The translations under genes were made by a program, and so were the position numbers. Shown here one piece after another: positions 1 through 8,292 of a stretch of DNA of 64,000 nucleotides. Origin of the DNA: Theionarchaea archaeon (GTDB lineage: Archaea > Methanobacteriota_B > Thermococci > Methanofastidiosales > SZ-28-30); contig JACVGT010000019.1 of the NCBI GenBank assembly GCA_018992685.1, forward strand, positions 1 to 64,000. Reading direction: 5' to 3'. The notes under the pieces are model-generated. The model ran no database searches, was not told where the DNA came from, and worked only from the letters and a program-made list of their open reading frames with translations. The stretch's first letter is position 1, and each line of letters starts with the position of its first letter.

Positions 1-2
1 AG

Positions 3-161
3 GTATTCATTGCTTCTACAAATGGGAAGGTATATTGCTTTGGCGAGAACCCTGAGCCACCAGTGTTATCTCAGCGCACAATTACGGTAGCGTTAGGGTC
101 GTTTTGCCTCATTGTCGGACTCTTTGCTGTTTTTTACCTCTATCAGCGTAGAAACAAATAG
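3..161 (+). CDS. C-terminal fragment of PQQ-repeat (beta-propeller) membrane-anchored surface protein
   Basis: The window opens inside this gene; 52 codons remain and are open from base 3 to a TAG at 159-161. The first residues (IASTNGKVYCFGE) match the final strand of a PQQ-like beta-propeller repeat. They are followed by a short Pro/Glu linker, one hydrophobic helix of about 20 residues (TVALGSFCLIVGLFAVFYLY) and a QRRNK tail. This is the layout of an extracytoplasmic propeller held by a C-terminal membrane anchor. Function cannot be told from the fragment. It is convergent with the hydrogenase operon. Confidence 0.6.
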   Translation, partial: VFIASTNGKVYCFGENPEPPVLSQRTITVALGSFCLIVGLFAVFYLYQRRNK

Positions 162-337
162 AAAATGTGATTCAGAATTTCAATCCTACAATAGTCTGAT
201 TTCACTTGATTGGGGGGAATGGACCTGCTGTGAAGCGCACCACCTTCACCACGTCAAATCTCATAATCTACATCATAAGTTCACACACAAAACAGTAGTC
301 TACCTTTATTCACAAAAGAAAAAAAGAAGAAGAGTAG

Positions 338-616
338 TTACCAGTAGTTCGTTCTCTTGGGTTCCTTGCCAATCTTGTCTTTCACCGTCTGGAGCGCTTC
401 CGCCAGAGATTCTCCGGCCTGCATCTCGTAGGTGACAATACCCAGTTCTTTGATCTTCTCCACTTCGTCCATAGTATAGATGGGTACGGGTATCTTGATG
501 TTTTCATCAGTGGGGTTTCCCACGATCAAATCCCTGAAGGGAAACTCTGAGTGGTTCTCCACAATATACCCACCCATATTCTGCACCTTTTTTGATGGCA
601 AAATGAATTTACACAC
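338..616 (-). CDS. ehbP: Energy-converting hydrogenase subunit, EhbP-like
   Basis: A 92-residue soluble protein and last gene of the hydrogenase operon. I place the start at GTG 616, eight bases past the EhbO stop, because TAGGTGAT lies just upstream; the longer reading frame only overlaps EhbO. The central segment GGYIVE...EFPFRDLIVGNPTDE...IKIPVPIY resembles, from memory, the methanogen EhbP family (Pfam Ehbp), and its place directly after the NuoH-like gene agrees. Known EhbP proteins have no assigned chemistry and are taken as structural subunits. The Ehb assignment rests on this similarity and on gene order; a profile search would settle it. Confidence 0.65.
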   Translation of the reverse strand: MCKFILPSKKVQNMGGYIVENHSEFPFRDLIVGNPTDENIKIPVPIYTMDEVEKIKELGIVTYEMQAGESLAEALQTVKDKIGKEPKRTNYW

Positions 617-624
617 AGTATCAC

Positions 625-1638
625 CTACAAAGCCAGTAACAGCCCAAACACACCGATGGCAGTGAATCCGAAGGACACAGGATAGAGCTGTTTGAACGTC
701 AATATGGGGCCGAAGGCAGACAGGACTGACACCAGAACAGGCAGTGCAAACGTCAGCAGCACGTGCATGACCAGCTGTGACACTCCCAGCATGCTGGAAA
801 AGTCCACCACAGGGGGTATTCCGAAGAATAAGGTCACGAAGAGACTGGACAAGACGAACATCCACACACCACGCATGATATAGTAGTTCCCCCTGGCATG
901 TGCACCATATTCCAGAGGCGCACCCTCAATGAGGTCTCCCTTTGCCTTGGCAATGGTGAATGGATAGTCGTTCAACTGTGCCACATACCCCACAAAGTAC
1001 ACGATAGCACCCACAAACCCGGGCACCGTGAACAGAATGGGGCTCAAATCCAGGAAAGACCCCTGGTACAGGACAACATCCTGCACGAAAATGCTTCGAG
1101 CCATGACCACGGGTATGAAGATGGCAATGTAAATGGGGAATGACGCAATGGTGATGTGCTTGATGAATCTCACTGCACTCTGTCCCTCAAGAAATCGCCT
1201 GATCCTGGCTTTTGTCACAGCACCTTTTACCACGTCACCATAGGGCATGGTCACTGAGAGAATGGATCTTGACAGTGAACCCATGATAACATACATCACT
1301 TCCTCGAATTTCATGATCCCCACAATGGCGACCAACGTCGACAGGGACAGGGGGAGTCCCCACCAGTCGGGATTGGTCAGCCACAGAATCACGAGGATGA
1401 TGATGATGGTGGCCGGGGGCAGGGCATGGTACAACCAGGGCAAGGGCGAATTGGGTGTGAAGGGCTTCTTGTTCCAGAATTTCAGGATTGACCAGGTTCC
1501 CGGAGTCAGGATGGGCGGACCGATACGCTGCTGTATCCTGGCCTGTATCTTTCGTTCTATTCCCAGAAATACTGGGCCAAAGAACAGCGCTATAACGGTC
1601 AGGACCACCGCGGATATGATGAAGTTCACATTTTCCAT
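625..1638 (-). CDS. ehbO: Energy-converting hydrogenase membrane subunit (NuoH/MbhM/EhbO-like)
   Basis: A 337-residue, roughly eight-helix membrane protein of the NuoH family. It anchors the hydrogenase module and forms the proton or sodium path next to the iron-sulfur small subunit. Family marks include GIERKIQARIQQRIGP near residue 27, the acidic loop MKFEEVMYVIMGSLSRS and PFTIAKAKGDLIEGAPLEY. It starts four bases after the large-subunit stop and shares the operon with all Ehb/Mbh-type genes to 7882. Length is normal for the family (about 320-340). The assignment to NuoH is secure; the choice between EhbO and MbhM names rests on neighbours. Confidence 0.9.
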   Translation of the reverse strand: MENVNFIISAVVLTVIALFFGPVFLGIERKIQARIQQRIGPPILTPGTWSILKFWNKKPFTPNSPLPWLYHALPPATIIIILVILWLTNPDWWGLPLSLSTLVAIVGIMKFEEVMYVIMGSLSRSILSVTMPYGDVVKGAVTKARIRRFLEGQSAVRFIKHITIASFPIYIAIFIPVVMARSIFVQDVVLYQGSFLDLSPILFTVPGFVGAIVYFVGYVAQLNDYPFTIAKAKGDLIEGAPLEYGAHARGNYYIMRGVWMFVLSSLFVTLFFGIPPVVDFSSMLGVSQLVMHVLLTFALPVLVSVLSAFGPILTFKQLYPVSFGFTAIGVFGLLLAL

Positions 1639-1642
1639 GATA

Positions 1643-2743
1643 TCACCTGTTGGTACAGCAGAGACAGGGATCGCAGGAGGCTACCGTCAGTACAGCATCA
1701 GTGAGATGCTCTCCCAGACAGGCCACTTCCATAGCCCCGAGGTTGGTCAGTGTCGGTGTTCTGTTCTTGTAGTGCCTGACGTTTCCCTTTTCATCCAGGC
1801 CATATGAGTCATACAGTTCCCCTCGGGGTGCTTCGTGATAACAGGTGGTAATGGGCATTGTACCCAGTTTCCAGTCCTTGGTTCTCACCTCACCTGCGGG
1901 GATGTTCTCGAATCCCTGTTTCAAAATCTTGATAATCTCAAAGGTTTCCAGGACTCTCTGTACAACTCTGGTCTTCACATCGCCGTCATCCAGGACGATG
2001 ACGTCCCAGTCAAAGTGCTTGTAATCTGGTATGTCTGTCCTCCAGTCTTTTGCCACGCCTGACGAGCGAGCTGTGGGTCCCACAACATGGTATTTGATGG
2101 CTTCCTCTTTTGTCAGAACCCCAACACCTTCTATCCTCGACATGATCATGGCGTCCTGCAGGATACGGTCTGCGTAGTCTTTCACGTAGTCAGCTGCAGG
2201 TCCGAGCTGGGCCAGAGCTTTCTTGCACATGTCGTCTGTGGGGTTGCACCGAGGCCTGATCCCTCCTATCACCGGGCAGGCATAGTGAACCCTGTTACCG
2301 GACAGTTCACCCAGGAGAATCATGAAGGGCTCTCGGGCAATGAACGCCCTCATGGCCAGCGTTTCATGACCAATGATCTCCAGCGCATGTCCAAAGAAGA
2401 TCAGGTGCGAGGTCAGTCGTTCCAGTTCGTTAATGATCACCCGCATGTACTGGGCCCGTTCGGGTATGGTGATATTGAGTCCCTTTTCCACCACCCGGAC
2501 TGAGTTCCACAGGTGGACGCAGGAGCAGATGCCACAGATTCTCTCCGTGATGATGTTGCACTTGTCCACCGGGATTCCTTCCATCATCCGTTCAATGCCC
2601 CGGTGCTGGGCGTCCAGTGTGATCTCACAGTCTGTTACCACTTCGTCCTGCAGGAAAAAGCGGGGCCTGTAAGGCTCCAGCAGAGCAGGGTGGACCAATC
2701 CTACGGGGATCTCCACATCAGCTTCTCCTCTGTCTTTTTCCAT
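1643..2743 (-). CDS. ehbN: [NiFe]-hydrogenase large subunit, group 4 (EhbN/MbhL-like)
   Basis: Catalytic subunit of a membrane-bound, H2-evolving type hydrogenase, 366 residues. Both nickel-binding motifs are intact: RICGIC (C70, C73) and DPCLCC (C360, C363), which distinguishes it from Mbx/Mbs or complex I homologues that lack these cysteines. The protein ends only three residues after the last cysteine (CTNR-stop), so there is no C-terminal extension for a maturation peptidase to remove. Related enzymes such as CooH share this. The ATG at 2743 follows GGAGGTG inside the end of the small-subunit gene. It should oxidise reduced ferredoxin through EhbL and EhbM and reduce protons, coupled to the Mrp-like module. 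Confidence 0.95.
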   Translation of the reverse strand: MEKDRGEADVEIPVGLVHPALLEPYRPRFFLQDEVVTDCEITLDAQHRGIERMMEGIPVDKCNIITERICGICSCVHLWNSVRVVEKGLNITIPERAQYMRVIINELERLTSHLIFFGHALEIIGHETLAMRAFIAREPFMILLGELSGNRVHYACPVIGGIRPRCNPTDDMCKKALAQLGPAADYVKDYADRILQDAMIMSRIEGVGVLTKEEAIKYHVVGPTARSSGVAKDWRTDIPDYKHFDWDVIVLDDGDVKTRVVQRVLETFEIIKILKQGFENIPAGEVRTKDWKLGTMPITTCYHEAPRGELYDSYGLDEKGNVRHYKNRTPTLTNLGAMEVACLGEHLTDAVLTVASCDPCLCCTNR

Positions 2744-2746
2744 GGG

Positions 2747-3205
2747 TTACACCTCCATCTCTGCCAGTATGGGAATGGCAGAGGCTGCAGCTGAAATGAT
2801 GTCTTCGGGTCGGGGCGGACACCCCGGGATCTTTGCTGCCACCGGGAGCACCTTGTCCAGGGGGCCTGCAATTTCCTCTGACGGTCCAAGGTCTCCTCCA
2901 AGGTTGGAGAACACATTGCCATTGATAGCACATGAACCCACTGCTGCCACCAGTTTGGGATCTGGAATTGCATCATAGATCTTCTTGAGTGCGGGCTCGA
3001 TTCGCTTCAGCACAGGGCCAGTCACCAGCAAGATATCTGCTTCCCGCGGATTCCAGGTGAGCATGACCTTGTACTGCTCAATGTCGTAGTAGGGGGAGAG
3101 GACACAGTTGACCACTTCAATGTCACACCCATTGCATCCGCCTGCGTAGACCAGCATGACATGCACAGCATTCCGTCTCGAGATTGCCTTGAACATCTTA
3201 GCCAC
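2747..3205 (-). CDS. ehbM: [NiFe]-hydrogenase small subunit, group 4 (NuoB/MbhJ/EhbM-like)
   Basis: A 152-residue NuoB-family protein that carries the proximal [4Fe-4S] cluster and passes electrons to the nickel site. Ligands visible are GGCNGCD (C24, C27), GSCA (C92) and PGCPPRP (C129), the standard four-cysteine pattern. Short length and the lack of a Tat signal fit group 4 enzymes facing the cytoplasm. It overlaps the EhbL ferredoxin gene by eight bases and is followed immediately by the large subunit, so stoichiometric translation is likely. Confidence 0.93.
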   Translation of the reverse strand: MAKMFKAISRRNAVHVMLVYAGGCNGCDIEVVNCVLSPYYDIEQYKVMLTWNPREADILLVTGPVLKRIEPALKKIYDAIPDPKLVAAVGSCAINGNVFSNLGGDLGPSEEIAGPLDKVLPVAAKIPGCPPRPEDIISAAASAIPILAEMEV

Positions 3206-3605
3206 CTCCTAGTATCTTTGAAACATCCTCGTAGTAGGTACCCACCTCCCGGGGATGTATGGCCGAAGGCCTGTTGTATCGCCTGAAAATGGGACACGTA
3301 TCATGGCATCTGAAGCAGAAACAGCACTTCACCAGGTCAAGTTCGGGGCGCTGCTTCTTGGTGTACTTCTCAGTGAGATGAAGCGGTTCTGGAAGATCGA
3401 TCATGGTAATGGCGTCTGTGGGGCAGATCCTGGCACAGGCACCACATCCAATGCACATGGGGTCATTCACGGTCTGAGGTGGTGTTACCCCCCCTGAGAG
3501 GATCCTGTAGCGCATGTCCATGGAGGTCACCCGCTCAGAATGGAACAGGATGCGCTTCAGGTTCTTCCAGGAACCCCTGATTGCTATGGAGATGAGTCCT
3601 CTCAT
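3198..3605 (-). CDS. ehbL: Hydrogenase 2x[4Fe-4S] ferredoxin subunit (NuoI/MbhN/EhbL-like)
   Basis: A 135-residue electron-transfer subunit with two cluster motifs: [12 protein letters not shown] (C51, C54, C57, C61) and [12 protein letters not shown] (C94, C97, C100, C104). It should take electrons from soluble ferredoxin and pass them to EhbM. Its position before the small and large subunits follows the Ehb order (L-M-N-O-P); in Thermococcales mbh operons the ferredoxin subunit comes last. The N-terminal 45 residues are basic and amphipathic and probably contact the membrane arm. It overlaps its upstream neighbour by four bases. Confidence 0.92.
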   Translation of the reverse strand: MRGLISIAIRGSWKNLKRILFHSERVTSMDMRYRILSGGVTPPQTVNDPMCIGCGACARICPTDAITMIDLPEPLHLTEKYTKKQRPELDLVKCCFCFRCHDTCPIFRRYNRPSAIHPREVGTYYEDVSKILGGG

Positions 3606-3862
3606 TCAGAACCACCTCCACCACCAGGCAGCACTGATCCCACCACAATACCAAGGTACGATGTGATGAGCACCGAGTTTATTGGCAGGATGTCCCTTCC
3701 AACCTGGAAGGTGTAGAATGGATAGTCACCCACAAAGTAGGACAGCACCAGGATCACCAGGAACAAAACGATGTAGATCATGGCGGGGAGTCTTTGAATT
3801 CTCAGGCCAATGATAAACCCCAGAACGAAAGACGCCACCACTGCACCAATGAAGTCAATCAT
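3602..3862 (-). CDS. Small membrane subunit of energy-converting hydrogenase (EhbJ/MbhI position)
   Basis: An 86-residue protein with about three hydrophobic helices (AVVASFVLGFIIGLR, MIYIVLFLVILVLSYF, INSVLITSYLGIVVG) and a glycine-rich end. I use the ATG at 3862, eight codons into the overlap with the preceding gene; an upstream in-frame ATG would only extend it into that gene. The position, between the antiporter genes and the iron-sulfur genes, equals that of MbhI or EhbJ, which bridge the two modules. Sequence similarity alone did not identify it. Confidence 0.6.
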   Translation of the reverse strand: MIDFIGAVVASFVLGFIIGLRIQRLPAMIYIVLFLVILVLSYFVGDYPFYTFQVGRDILPINSVLITSYLGIVVGSVLPGGGGGSE

Positions 3863-4604
3863 GTTTTCTCGCCTCCGCAAGAAAGACTGCTGCAACGCTC
3901 AAAGATCCAAACACCTCGAGTCCAACAGCCACATTCAGATAGGGCAGTATGCCAGCATTGGTGGGGTCCATGTACTGGAGGAACCCAACGAGGCCATATC
4001 CCCAGATGTTGGAACCAACATTGTACAGGTAGTACCCGGAGACTGCCACGCCTGCTAACCCCATGAGCAAAAAGATCAGAGCACCCAGTGTCTCCATGCC
4101 GATGAGGAAGTCATGTCCATAGTGGAACGGATTCTTCCTGACACCGTAGATCACCACCGAGATGAAGAATGCAGTGGCGAGCACTGAGCCACCCTGGAAC
4201 CCTCCTCCTGGAGTGAGATGTCCTCCGAAAATGAGGAGAAGTCCAAAGCACATAAGTACCAGGATCACCGGTGTCCCAAAGACTGCCTGGATGGGGGTGG
4301 GGACCACGTGCTTGAGTTCTGCCTTTTCTTCCTCAATGAAGGCTCCGCGTCCAAAGACCACACTCACGGTAATCACTGACGTGATGAGAATCAGAGTTTC
4401 TCCCAGTGTATCGTACCCTCGAAAGTCGAAGACAATTGTTGTAACGGCATTTGGGGCTATATTGGGCGCAATCAGACTGTAGAGGTAAGAAATACCTGGT
4501 ATGACCTCCAGACTGTAGAATGTGTGCAGGATAACTCCTGAGAAGATGAGAAACGCTGCCAGCGCCGCAAGGTTTCTGTATTGGTTGGCTTCTTCGAACT
4601 TCAT
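3855..4604 (-). CDS. MrpB/MnhB-type antiporter subunit with fused MbhE-like N-terminal part
   Basis: A 249-residue membrane protein. Residues about 1-90, with NAVTTIVFDFRGYDTLGETL, match the C-terminal part of MrpA (MbhE-like). Residues about 105-245, with TPVILVLMCFGLLLIFGGHL and the glycine-rich TPGGGFQGG, match MrpB/MbhF. In Thermococcus these are two genes (mbhE, mbhF); here they are one reading frame. It belongs to the sodium/proton antiporter module that turns hydrogenase exergonicity into an ion gradient. It starts one base past the next upstream gene. Confidence 0.8.
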   Translation of the reverse strand: MKFEEANQYRNLAALAAFLIFSGVILHTFYSLEVIPGISYLYSLIAPNIAPNAVTTIVFDFRGYDTLGETLILITSVITVSVVFGRGAFIEEEKAELKHVVPTPIQAVFGTPVILVLMCFGLLLIFGGHLTPGGGFQGGSVLATAFFISVVIYGVRKNPFHYGHDFLIGMETLGALIFLLMGLAGVAVSGYYLYNVGSNIWGYGLVGFLQYMDPTNAGILPYLNVAVGLEVFGSLSVAAVFLAEARKHD

Positions 4605-4895
4605 CTAGATCCCTCCTAATAAGAGAATCACCAGGCCTAGAGCCAGGGCAAAGTAGAACAGCATGCTGTCAAAGGTGTCAGAATGTTCTTTTGATACTCT
4701 GAACACCAGTGGAAGTGCGCGTATGACCAGCAGCAGCGCAATGAACGATGCCACAATGGCCAGCCGCACCGTGGTGAACAGCCGGAAGAACAGGAGGACA
4801 CCCAGAGATATCAAGAGGACCATCTGGAAGTCTGCGGTGAAAGCACCTGCAATGTCTTCTCCCTGCTTCAGTTTCTCAAAGAACTTCTCGTACAC
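4605..4895 (-). CDS. Small hydrophobic hydrogenase subunit (EhbG-like position)
   Basis: A 96-residue protein with three hydrophobic helices and a charged N-terminus (YEKFFEKLKQGEDIAG). The start is GTG 4895, which shares one base with the stop codon of the MrpD-like gene and is preceded by GGGGGTGAT; an upstream ATG in the same frame lies deep inside the MrpD-like gene and is less likely. I do not recognise the family. Operon position corresponds to EhbG of methanogens, so a membrane-arm subunit is the best reading. Confidence 0.5.
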   Translation of the reverse strand: MYEKFFEKLKQGEDIAGAFTADFQMVLLISLGVLLFFRLFTTVRLAIVASFIALLLVIRALPLVFRVSKEHSDTFDSMLFYFALALGLVILLLGGI

Positions 4896-6385
4896 TAGAT
4901 CACCCCCAGCATGGTGACAAAGTCCTGGATATACATGAGAACATTCTGCGGAGTGAACCCTATGGCAATACACATTCCCACAAGAACTGCCATGAAGGCC
5001 TCCGTTCGCCAGTGATATCTGGAAGGTGTCAGTTCCTTGTCTGTGAGATAGTCCTGACCTTCCTTGAGGTACATGGCGTAGAACCCTTTTATCAGGGCCA
5101 CCAGGGTCGCAATACTGGTGAGAATGATCAGCACTGAAAGCTCGGGATATCCTGCGGTGGAGGCTGCAATGATGATTCGGTATTCACTCTGGTAGGTGTT
5201 GAAAGGCGGCATGCCGCTGACTGCAAAGATGCCCAGGAGGCATAAGAGAGGCACATATCCTGTCCTCCACAGAAGCCCTCCCATCTTGTGCATATCCACC
5301 GTCTTGGTAATGTGGAGGACCACTGACACAGAGAGGAACAGGATGGACATGGCGAGAGCATCGTTAACAGCGTGGAATATGGACGCTGTCACTGCCGTCC
5401 TGGTTCCAATTCCCAGGCCAATTCCCACCAGTCCTGCCTGAGCAACAGCCACATAGGCCAGCAGGCGGGTGATCTCAGTCTGTTTCAAGGCCATTATCAC
5501 ACCAAACACCATGGACAGGATGGCAACACCCAGAATCAGTGCATTGAGAGTGGATACACCATAGAACAGCCGGAGAATGACCACCCACAGTGCTACCAGG
5601 ACGAACTTGGTCTGGGTCTGCATGAAGGCTGCCACAGAAGGGCGTGCTTTGCTGTAGACGTCTGACTTGATGATGTGGAACGGGACCATACCGGACTCAA
5701 AGAGCCAGCCCACGAAAATGAGGGCACATGCCACAATCAGGGTGTGGGGTATGCCTGCTTCAATATCCAGGGTGATGACCTTGTTGAGGTCACTGATATT
5801 CAGCATCCCGTAGGTATTCAGGAGAATGGCGATTCCCAGGAGTATTGAAGACCCTGCTATTCCTCCGAAGATCAGGTACTTTACAGCAGTCTTGTAGGCC
5901 TGGATATTCCCAATAGCAATGACCAGTGCTGCCTGAGATATGGTTAAGATTTCCAAGAAGACGAAGATATTGAAAATGTCATCTGCCATGATGACAGCAG
6001 ATGTCGACGCTATCCCCAGCATGATCATGGCTATATACACACCAGACAGGCGTTCTGTAAAGTGAATCAGCACAGCAGCTGTCGCCAGGATGGCCAGAAT
6101 CCCAATGAAGAGCTTCTGCACAGCAGCGTACTTATAGACAATAGCCAGGTTGAGCTTGGACAGGACAATATTTGTCCCTCCCGTGACGTTCTCCACCTGG
6201 GGATGCCCTCCAAACCAGTACACGGCTGCATTCGTTATCCAGGGGAGTACCAGGACCACCAGAACGGATATGATGGCAACTGCCTTCACTGCTCTGTCTT
6301 TCCCGTGCAGGAAATTGAGACAGATGGCTGCAATCAATGGGAAGGCTACCAGGAGAGCAGGGACAAAGATGGTGTCGAGGTTCAT
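4895..6385 (-). CDS. ehbF: Proton/sodium-translocating subunit, MrpD/NuoN/EhbF-like
   Basis: A 496-residue, roughly 14-helix protein of the Proton_antipo_M family. Typical features are MADDIFNIFVFLEILTISQAAL (Glu of the ion path), WLFESGMVPFHIIKSDVYSKA, and MALKQTEITRLLAYVAVAQAGL. Family members form the ion-pumping channels of complex I and Mrp antiporters. It overlaps the NuoK-like gene by four bases. Only one such large antiporter-like subunit is present in this operon, as in Mbh and Ehb and unlike complex I, which has three. Confidence 0.92.
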   Translation of the reverse strand: MNLDTIFVPALLVAFPLIAAICLNFLHGKDRAVKAVAIISVLVVLVLPWITNAAVYWFGGHPQVENVTGGTNIVLSKLNLAIVYKYAAVQKLFIGILAILATAAVLIHFTERLSGVYIAMIMLGIASTSAVIMADDIFNIFVFLEILTISQAALVIAIGNIQAYKTAVKYLIFGGIAGSSILLGIAILLNTYGMLNISDLNKVITLDIEAGIPHTLIVACALIFVGWLFESGMVPFHIIKSDVYSKARPSVAAFMQTQTKFVLVALWVVILRLFYGVSTLNALILGVAILSMVFGVIMALKQTEITRLLAYVAVAQAGLVGIGLGIGTRTAVTASIFHAVNDALAMSILFLSVSVVLHITKTVDMHKMGGLLWRTGYVPLLCLLGIFAVSGMPPFNTYQSEYRIIIAASTAGYPELSVLIILTSIATLVALIKGFYAMYLKEGQDYLTDKELTPSRYHWRTEAFMAVLVGMCIAIGFTPQNVLMYIQDFVTMLGVI

Positions 6386-6795
6386 TGGTCCACCTCCTTG
6401 AAGATGACAGAACAGCTCATTGAATTGTAGTGGTTGTAGAGTTTAATAGCAATGGCCAGCATGATGGCAAAGATAGACACTGAAATAACAATACTGGTGA
6501 GCACCAGGGCAGACGGCAGAGGATACGCTGCCTGCGCCGCAAACTCTGGATATTCCTTGAGACCTTCGTATATGGCGCTACTCACTCCTTTCTCAGCCAG
6601 TTCAGGTGAGATGATGGCCACAATCTTATTGAACCCTCCCGTAATCAGCACAAGGTTGACACCGTCTGAAATCAGGGTTACCCCAATAATCTTTTTCAAC
6701 AGGTTGTCCATGAAGATCACGGCGTACAGTCCCACCACCACCAGTCCGGCAGCAGTGAAAAAGCACATGGGTTGAAACAGCGTTTCCAGGCTCAT
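6382..6795 (-). CDS. ehbE: MrpC/NuoK-like antiporter subunit (EhbE/MbhG-like)
   Basis: A 137-residue membrane protein with three helices in the NuoK/MrpC arrangement: AAGLVVVGLYAVIF, KKIIGVTLISDGVNLVLI and PSALVLTSIVISVSIFAIM. The family contributes a helix with conserved acidic residues to the ion channel next to MrpD. The N-terminal helix is unusually cysteine-bearing (QPMCFFTAAG), and the tail extends about 25 residues beyond the last helix. It overlaps both neighbours by four bases. Confidence 0.85.
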   Translation of the reverse strand: MSLETLFQPMCFFTAAGLVVVGLYAVIFMDNLLKKIIGVTLISDGVNLVLITGGFNKIVAIISPELAEKGVSSAIYEGLKEYPEFAAQAAYPLPSALVLTSIVISVSIFAIMLAIAIKLYNHYNSMSCSVIFKEVDQ

Positions 6796-7043
6796 TCTTC
6801 CTCCCTCCTTGTCTTGTAGACTGTTATGGCAAAAATACCGGGAAGCAGCGCTGCTCCGAGAATTGCCTGAGTAATCCCCACATCAGGAGCTCTCAATGTC
6901 TGGTAGAGGAATGCTACTGCGAGACCTTCCAGTCCAATCAGGATCACTGATTTCATCAAATCCCGCTGAATCAGGGCCAGTATCGAACCGAACAGTGCAG
7001 TAAACATGAAAATGTATCCCATGAGCATATATCCTGGAATCAT
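6792..7043 (-). CDS. ehbD: DUF4040 antiporter subunit (EhbD/MbhD-like)
   Basis: An 83-residue protein with three hydrophobic segments and the DUF4040 pattern LKSVILIGLEGLAVAFLY...APDVGITQAILGA (here LMKSVILIGLEG, then RAPDVGITQAILGAALLPG). The family is equivalent to a helix pair of MrpA and sits beside MrpC/MrpD in the membrane arm. It overlaps the genes on both sides by four bases, so translation is coupled. Confidence 0.85.
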   Translation of the reverse strand: MIPGYMLMGYIFMFTALFGSILALIQRDLMKSVILIGLEGLAVAFLYQTLRAPDVGITQAILGAALLPGIFAITVYKTRREEE

Positions 7044-7312
7044 GGCTTCACCTCCTTGTCATACAGGGCATTAGCAATGGAATGGAACGCTACGGGAGTC
7101 AGTATGAAGTACACCAGGGCCACCAGGGCTGTGAACGGCTGCCACAGAACCAGCATGGTGAGAATGCAGGCGTGGTCAATGATACCAGCAATATGTATTC
7201 TCGCATAGACAACGTTCTTGCGTGGTCCATATCGCCATAACCCCAGGCTGGCAGCAAGGATGAAGATTCCTGCAATGACAAACAGGACTGCCTGTACAAG
7301 TTCCCAGTCCAT
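7040..7312 (-). CDS. ehbC: MnhG/MrpG-type subunit (EhbC/MbhC-like)
   Basis: A 90-residue, three-helix protein of the MrpG family, with LGLWRYGPRKNVVYARIHIAG in place of the usual LGLLRFPDxYTRLHAA pattern and a final YFILTPVAFHSIANALY segment. MrpG is part of the small-subunit cluster (E, F, G) needed for antiporter assembly. It shares one base with the MrpF-like gene upstream. Confidence 0.88.
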   Translation of the reverse strand: MDWELVQAVLFVIAGIFILAASLGLWRYGPRKNVVYARIHIAGIIDHACILTMLVLWQPFTALVALVYFILTPVAFHSIANALYDKEVKP

Positions 7313-7572
7313 CAGATCCCCTCCCCTTTGATGATCTTGCTGATGAGGAGAGCACCCATGGTGGCCAGTGCCAGAAGGTACAGCGCAATGTCCTTGGAGA
7401 ATTGAATGTCATAGATTTTCCCTATGATTGTCAGGGCTGTGGCAAGAGCAATGATGACAATACTCACTCCCACCAGGGAGTTGTACAGCCCCTGACGGGC
7501 AGCAACTCGTATACCAGTCACGATAGAAACACCCAGCGAGAACAGCAGAAAATAGAGAGCAAATTCGTACAT
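7312..7572 (-). CDS. ehbB: MnhF/MrpF-type subunit (EhbB/MbhB-like)
   Basis: An 86-residue, three-helix protein (ALYFLLFSLGVSIVTGIRV, NSLVGVSIVIIALATALTII, ALYLLALATMGALLISKII). The ATG at 7572, right after the MrpE-like stop, gives the usual MrpF length; the longer open frame begins inside the previous gene. MrpF is one of the small antiporter subunits. The order MrpE-MrpF-MrpG is the same as in bacterial mnh/mrp and archaeal mbh and ehb operons. Confidence 0.85.
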   Translation of the reverse strand: MYEFALYFLLFSLGVSIVTGIRVAARQGLYNSLVGVSIVIIALATALTIIGKIYDIQFSKDIALYLLALATMGALLISKIIKGEGI

Positions 7573-7573
7573 T

Positions 7574-7882
7574 TTATCCCTCCAGCATCCCTTTGATGAA
7601 GGGTTCAAAGGGTATGACGGCTTTTGGATCACGTGGAGATAACACAGCTACAATCAGGACCTGCTTCTCGTGGTCAATGTCTATGGTCAGGGTCCCCGGG
7701 GTCAGCGTAATGGAGTTTCCCAGAATAACCTGGGAGATTTCCCGCTTCAGTTCGGTGGGCACTTCCATGACCACCGGGTCGATGTTCCCTGTCACGCACT
7801 GAATGGAAACTGCAATCACTGATTTTATAATATTGTACACCAGGTCTATCACGTATGCTATCGCATAGATCGGGTTGAACAT
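7574..7882 (-). CDS. ehbA: MnhE/MrpE-type subunit, first gene of hydrogenase operon (EhbA/MbhA-like)
   Basis: A 102-residue protein: hydrophobic N-terminal half (PIYAIAYVIDLVYNIIKSVIAV) and a soluble C-terminal half with NSITLTPGTLTIDID, the hallmark of MrpE. The start at 7882 is preceded by AGGAAGGG; the frame is open upstream but that ATG (7924) would lie within the expected 5' end of the transcript. A strong BRE/TATA lies at 7931-7948, so this is the first gene of the 14-gene operon ending at 338. Confidence 0.88.
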   Translation of the reverse strand: MFNPIYAIAYVIDLVYNIIKSVIAVSIQCVTGNIDPVVMEVPTELKREISQVILGNSITLTPGTLTIDIDHEKQVLIVAVLSPRDPKAVIPFEPFIKGMLEG

Positions 7883-7930
7883 GGTTTTTCCCTTCCTATG
7901 AGTCGTTTTCTGTTTAAAGGTCAAAGAAAC

Positions 7931-7948
7931 AATATATAAACCTTTCGG
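7931..7948 (-). promoter_or_regulatory. BRE/TATA promoter of hydrogenase operon
   Basis: On the minus strand CCGAAAGG is followed directly by TTTATATATT. This is the strongest form of the BRE/TATA pattern repeated in this window. Transcription should begin near 7910, leaving a leader of about 28 nt with the AGGAAGGG ribosome site before ehbA. Confidence 0.75.
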
Positions 7949-8292
7949 AATAGATATTTACATATGACAATAAGAACTTTTTAGAAATCTTCACACTGGC
8001 CAAAAAAGATCAGGAATGGGCAATTTTCACCTGACAGGAGGAAGACGCGCACGAATGAGGGCAATAGAGGCTGGAATTCTGAGTATAAGGACGATTTGAG
8101 TCCACAGAAAGAATTCTTTCACCTGGTTCAAAGCCTCTGGGCACGGCTGTGCGTGGGGCCAAGAAAGACTTCCGCCTGCGTGAATACAGGGCACATTTCT
8201 CTCCTGTACAGACACATATCTTTTTATGGATCATATCCTATCTATCACTGATGGAATGCAGGGACCTGATATGAAACAAGGGAGAAGATACC
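7949..8292. other. Intergenic region between divergent hydrogenase operon and FNR-like gene
   Basis: Beyond the minus-strand promoter there is no convincing gene; the small open frames lack ribosome sites and family features. A weak TATA-like ATCTTTTTATGG at about 8219 may serve the FNR-like gene at 8293. Nothing else was seen. Confidence 0.4.
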
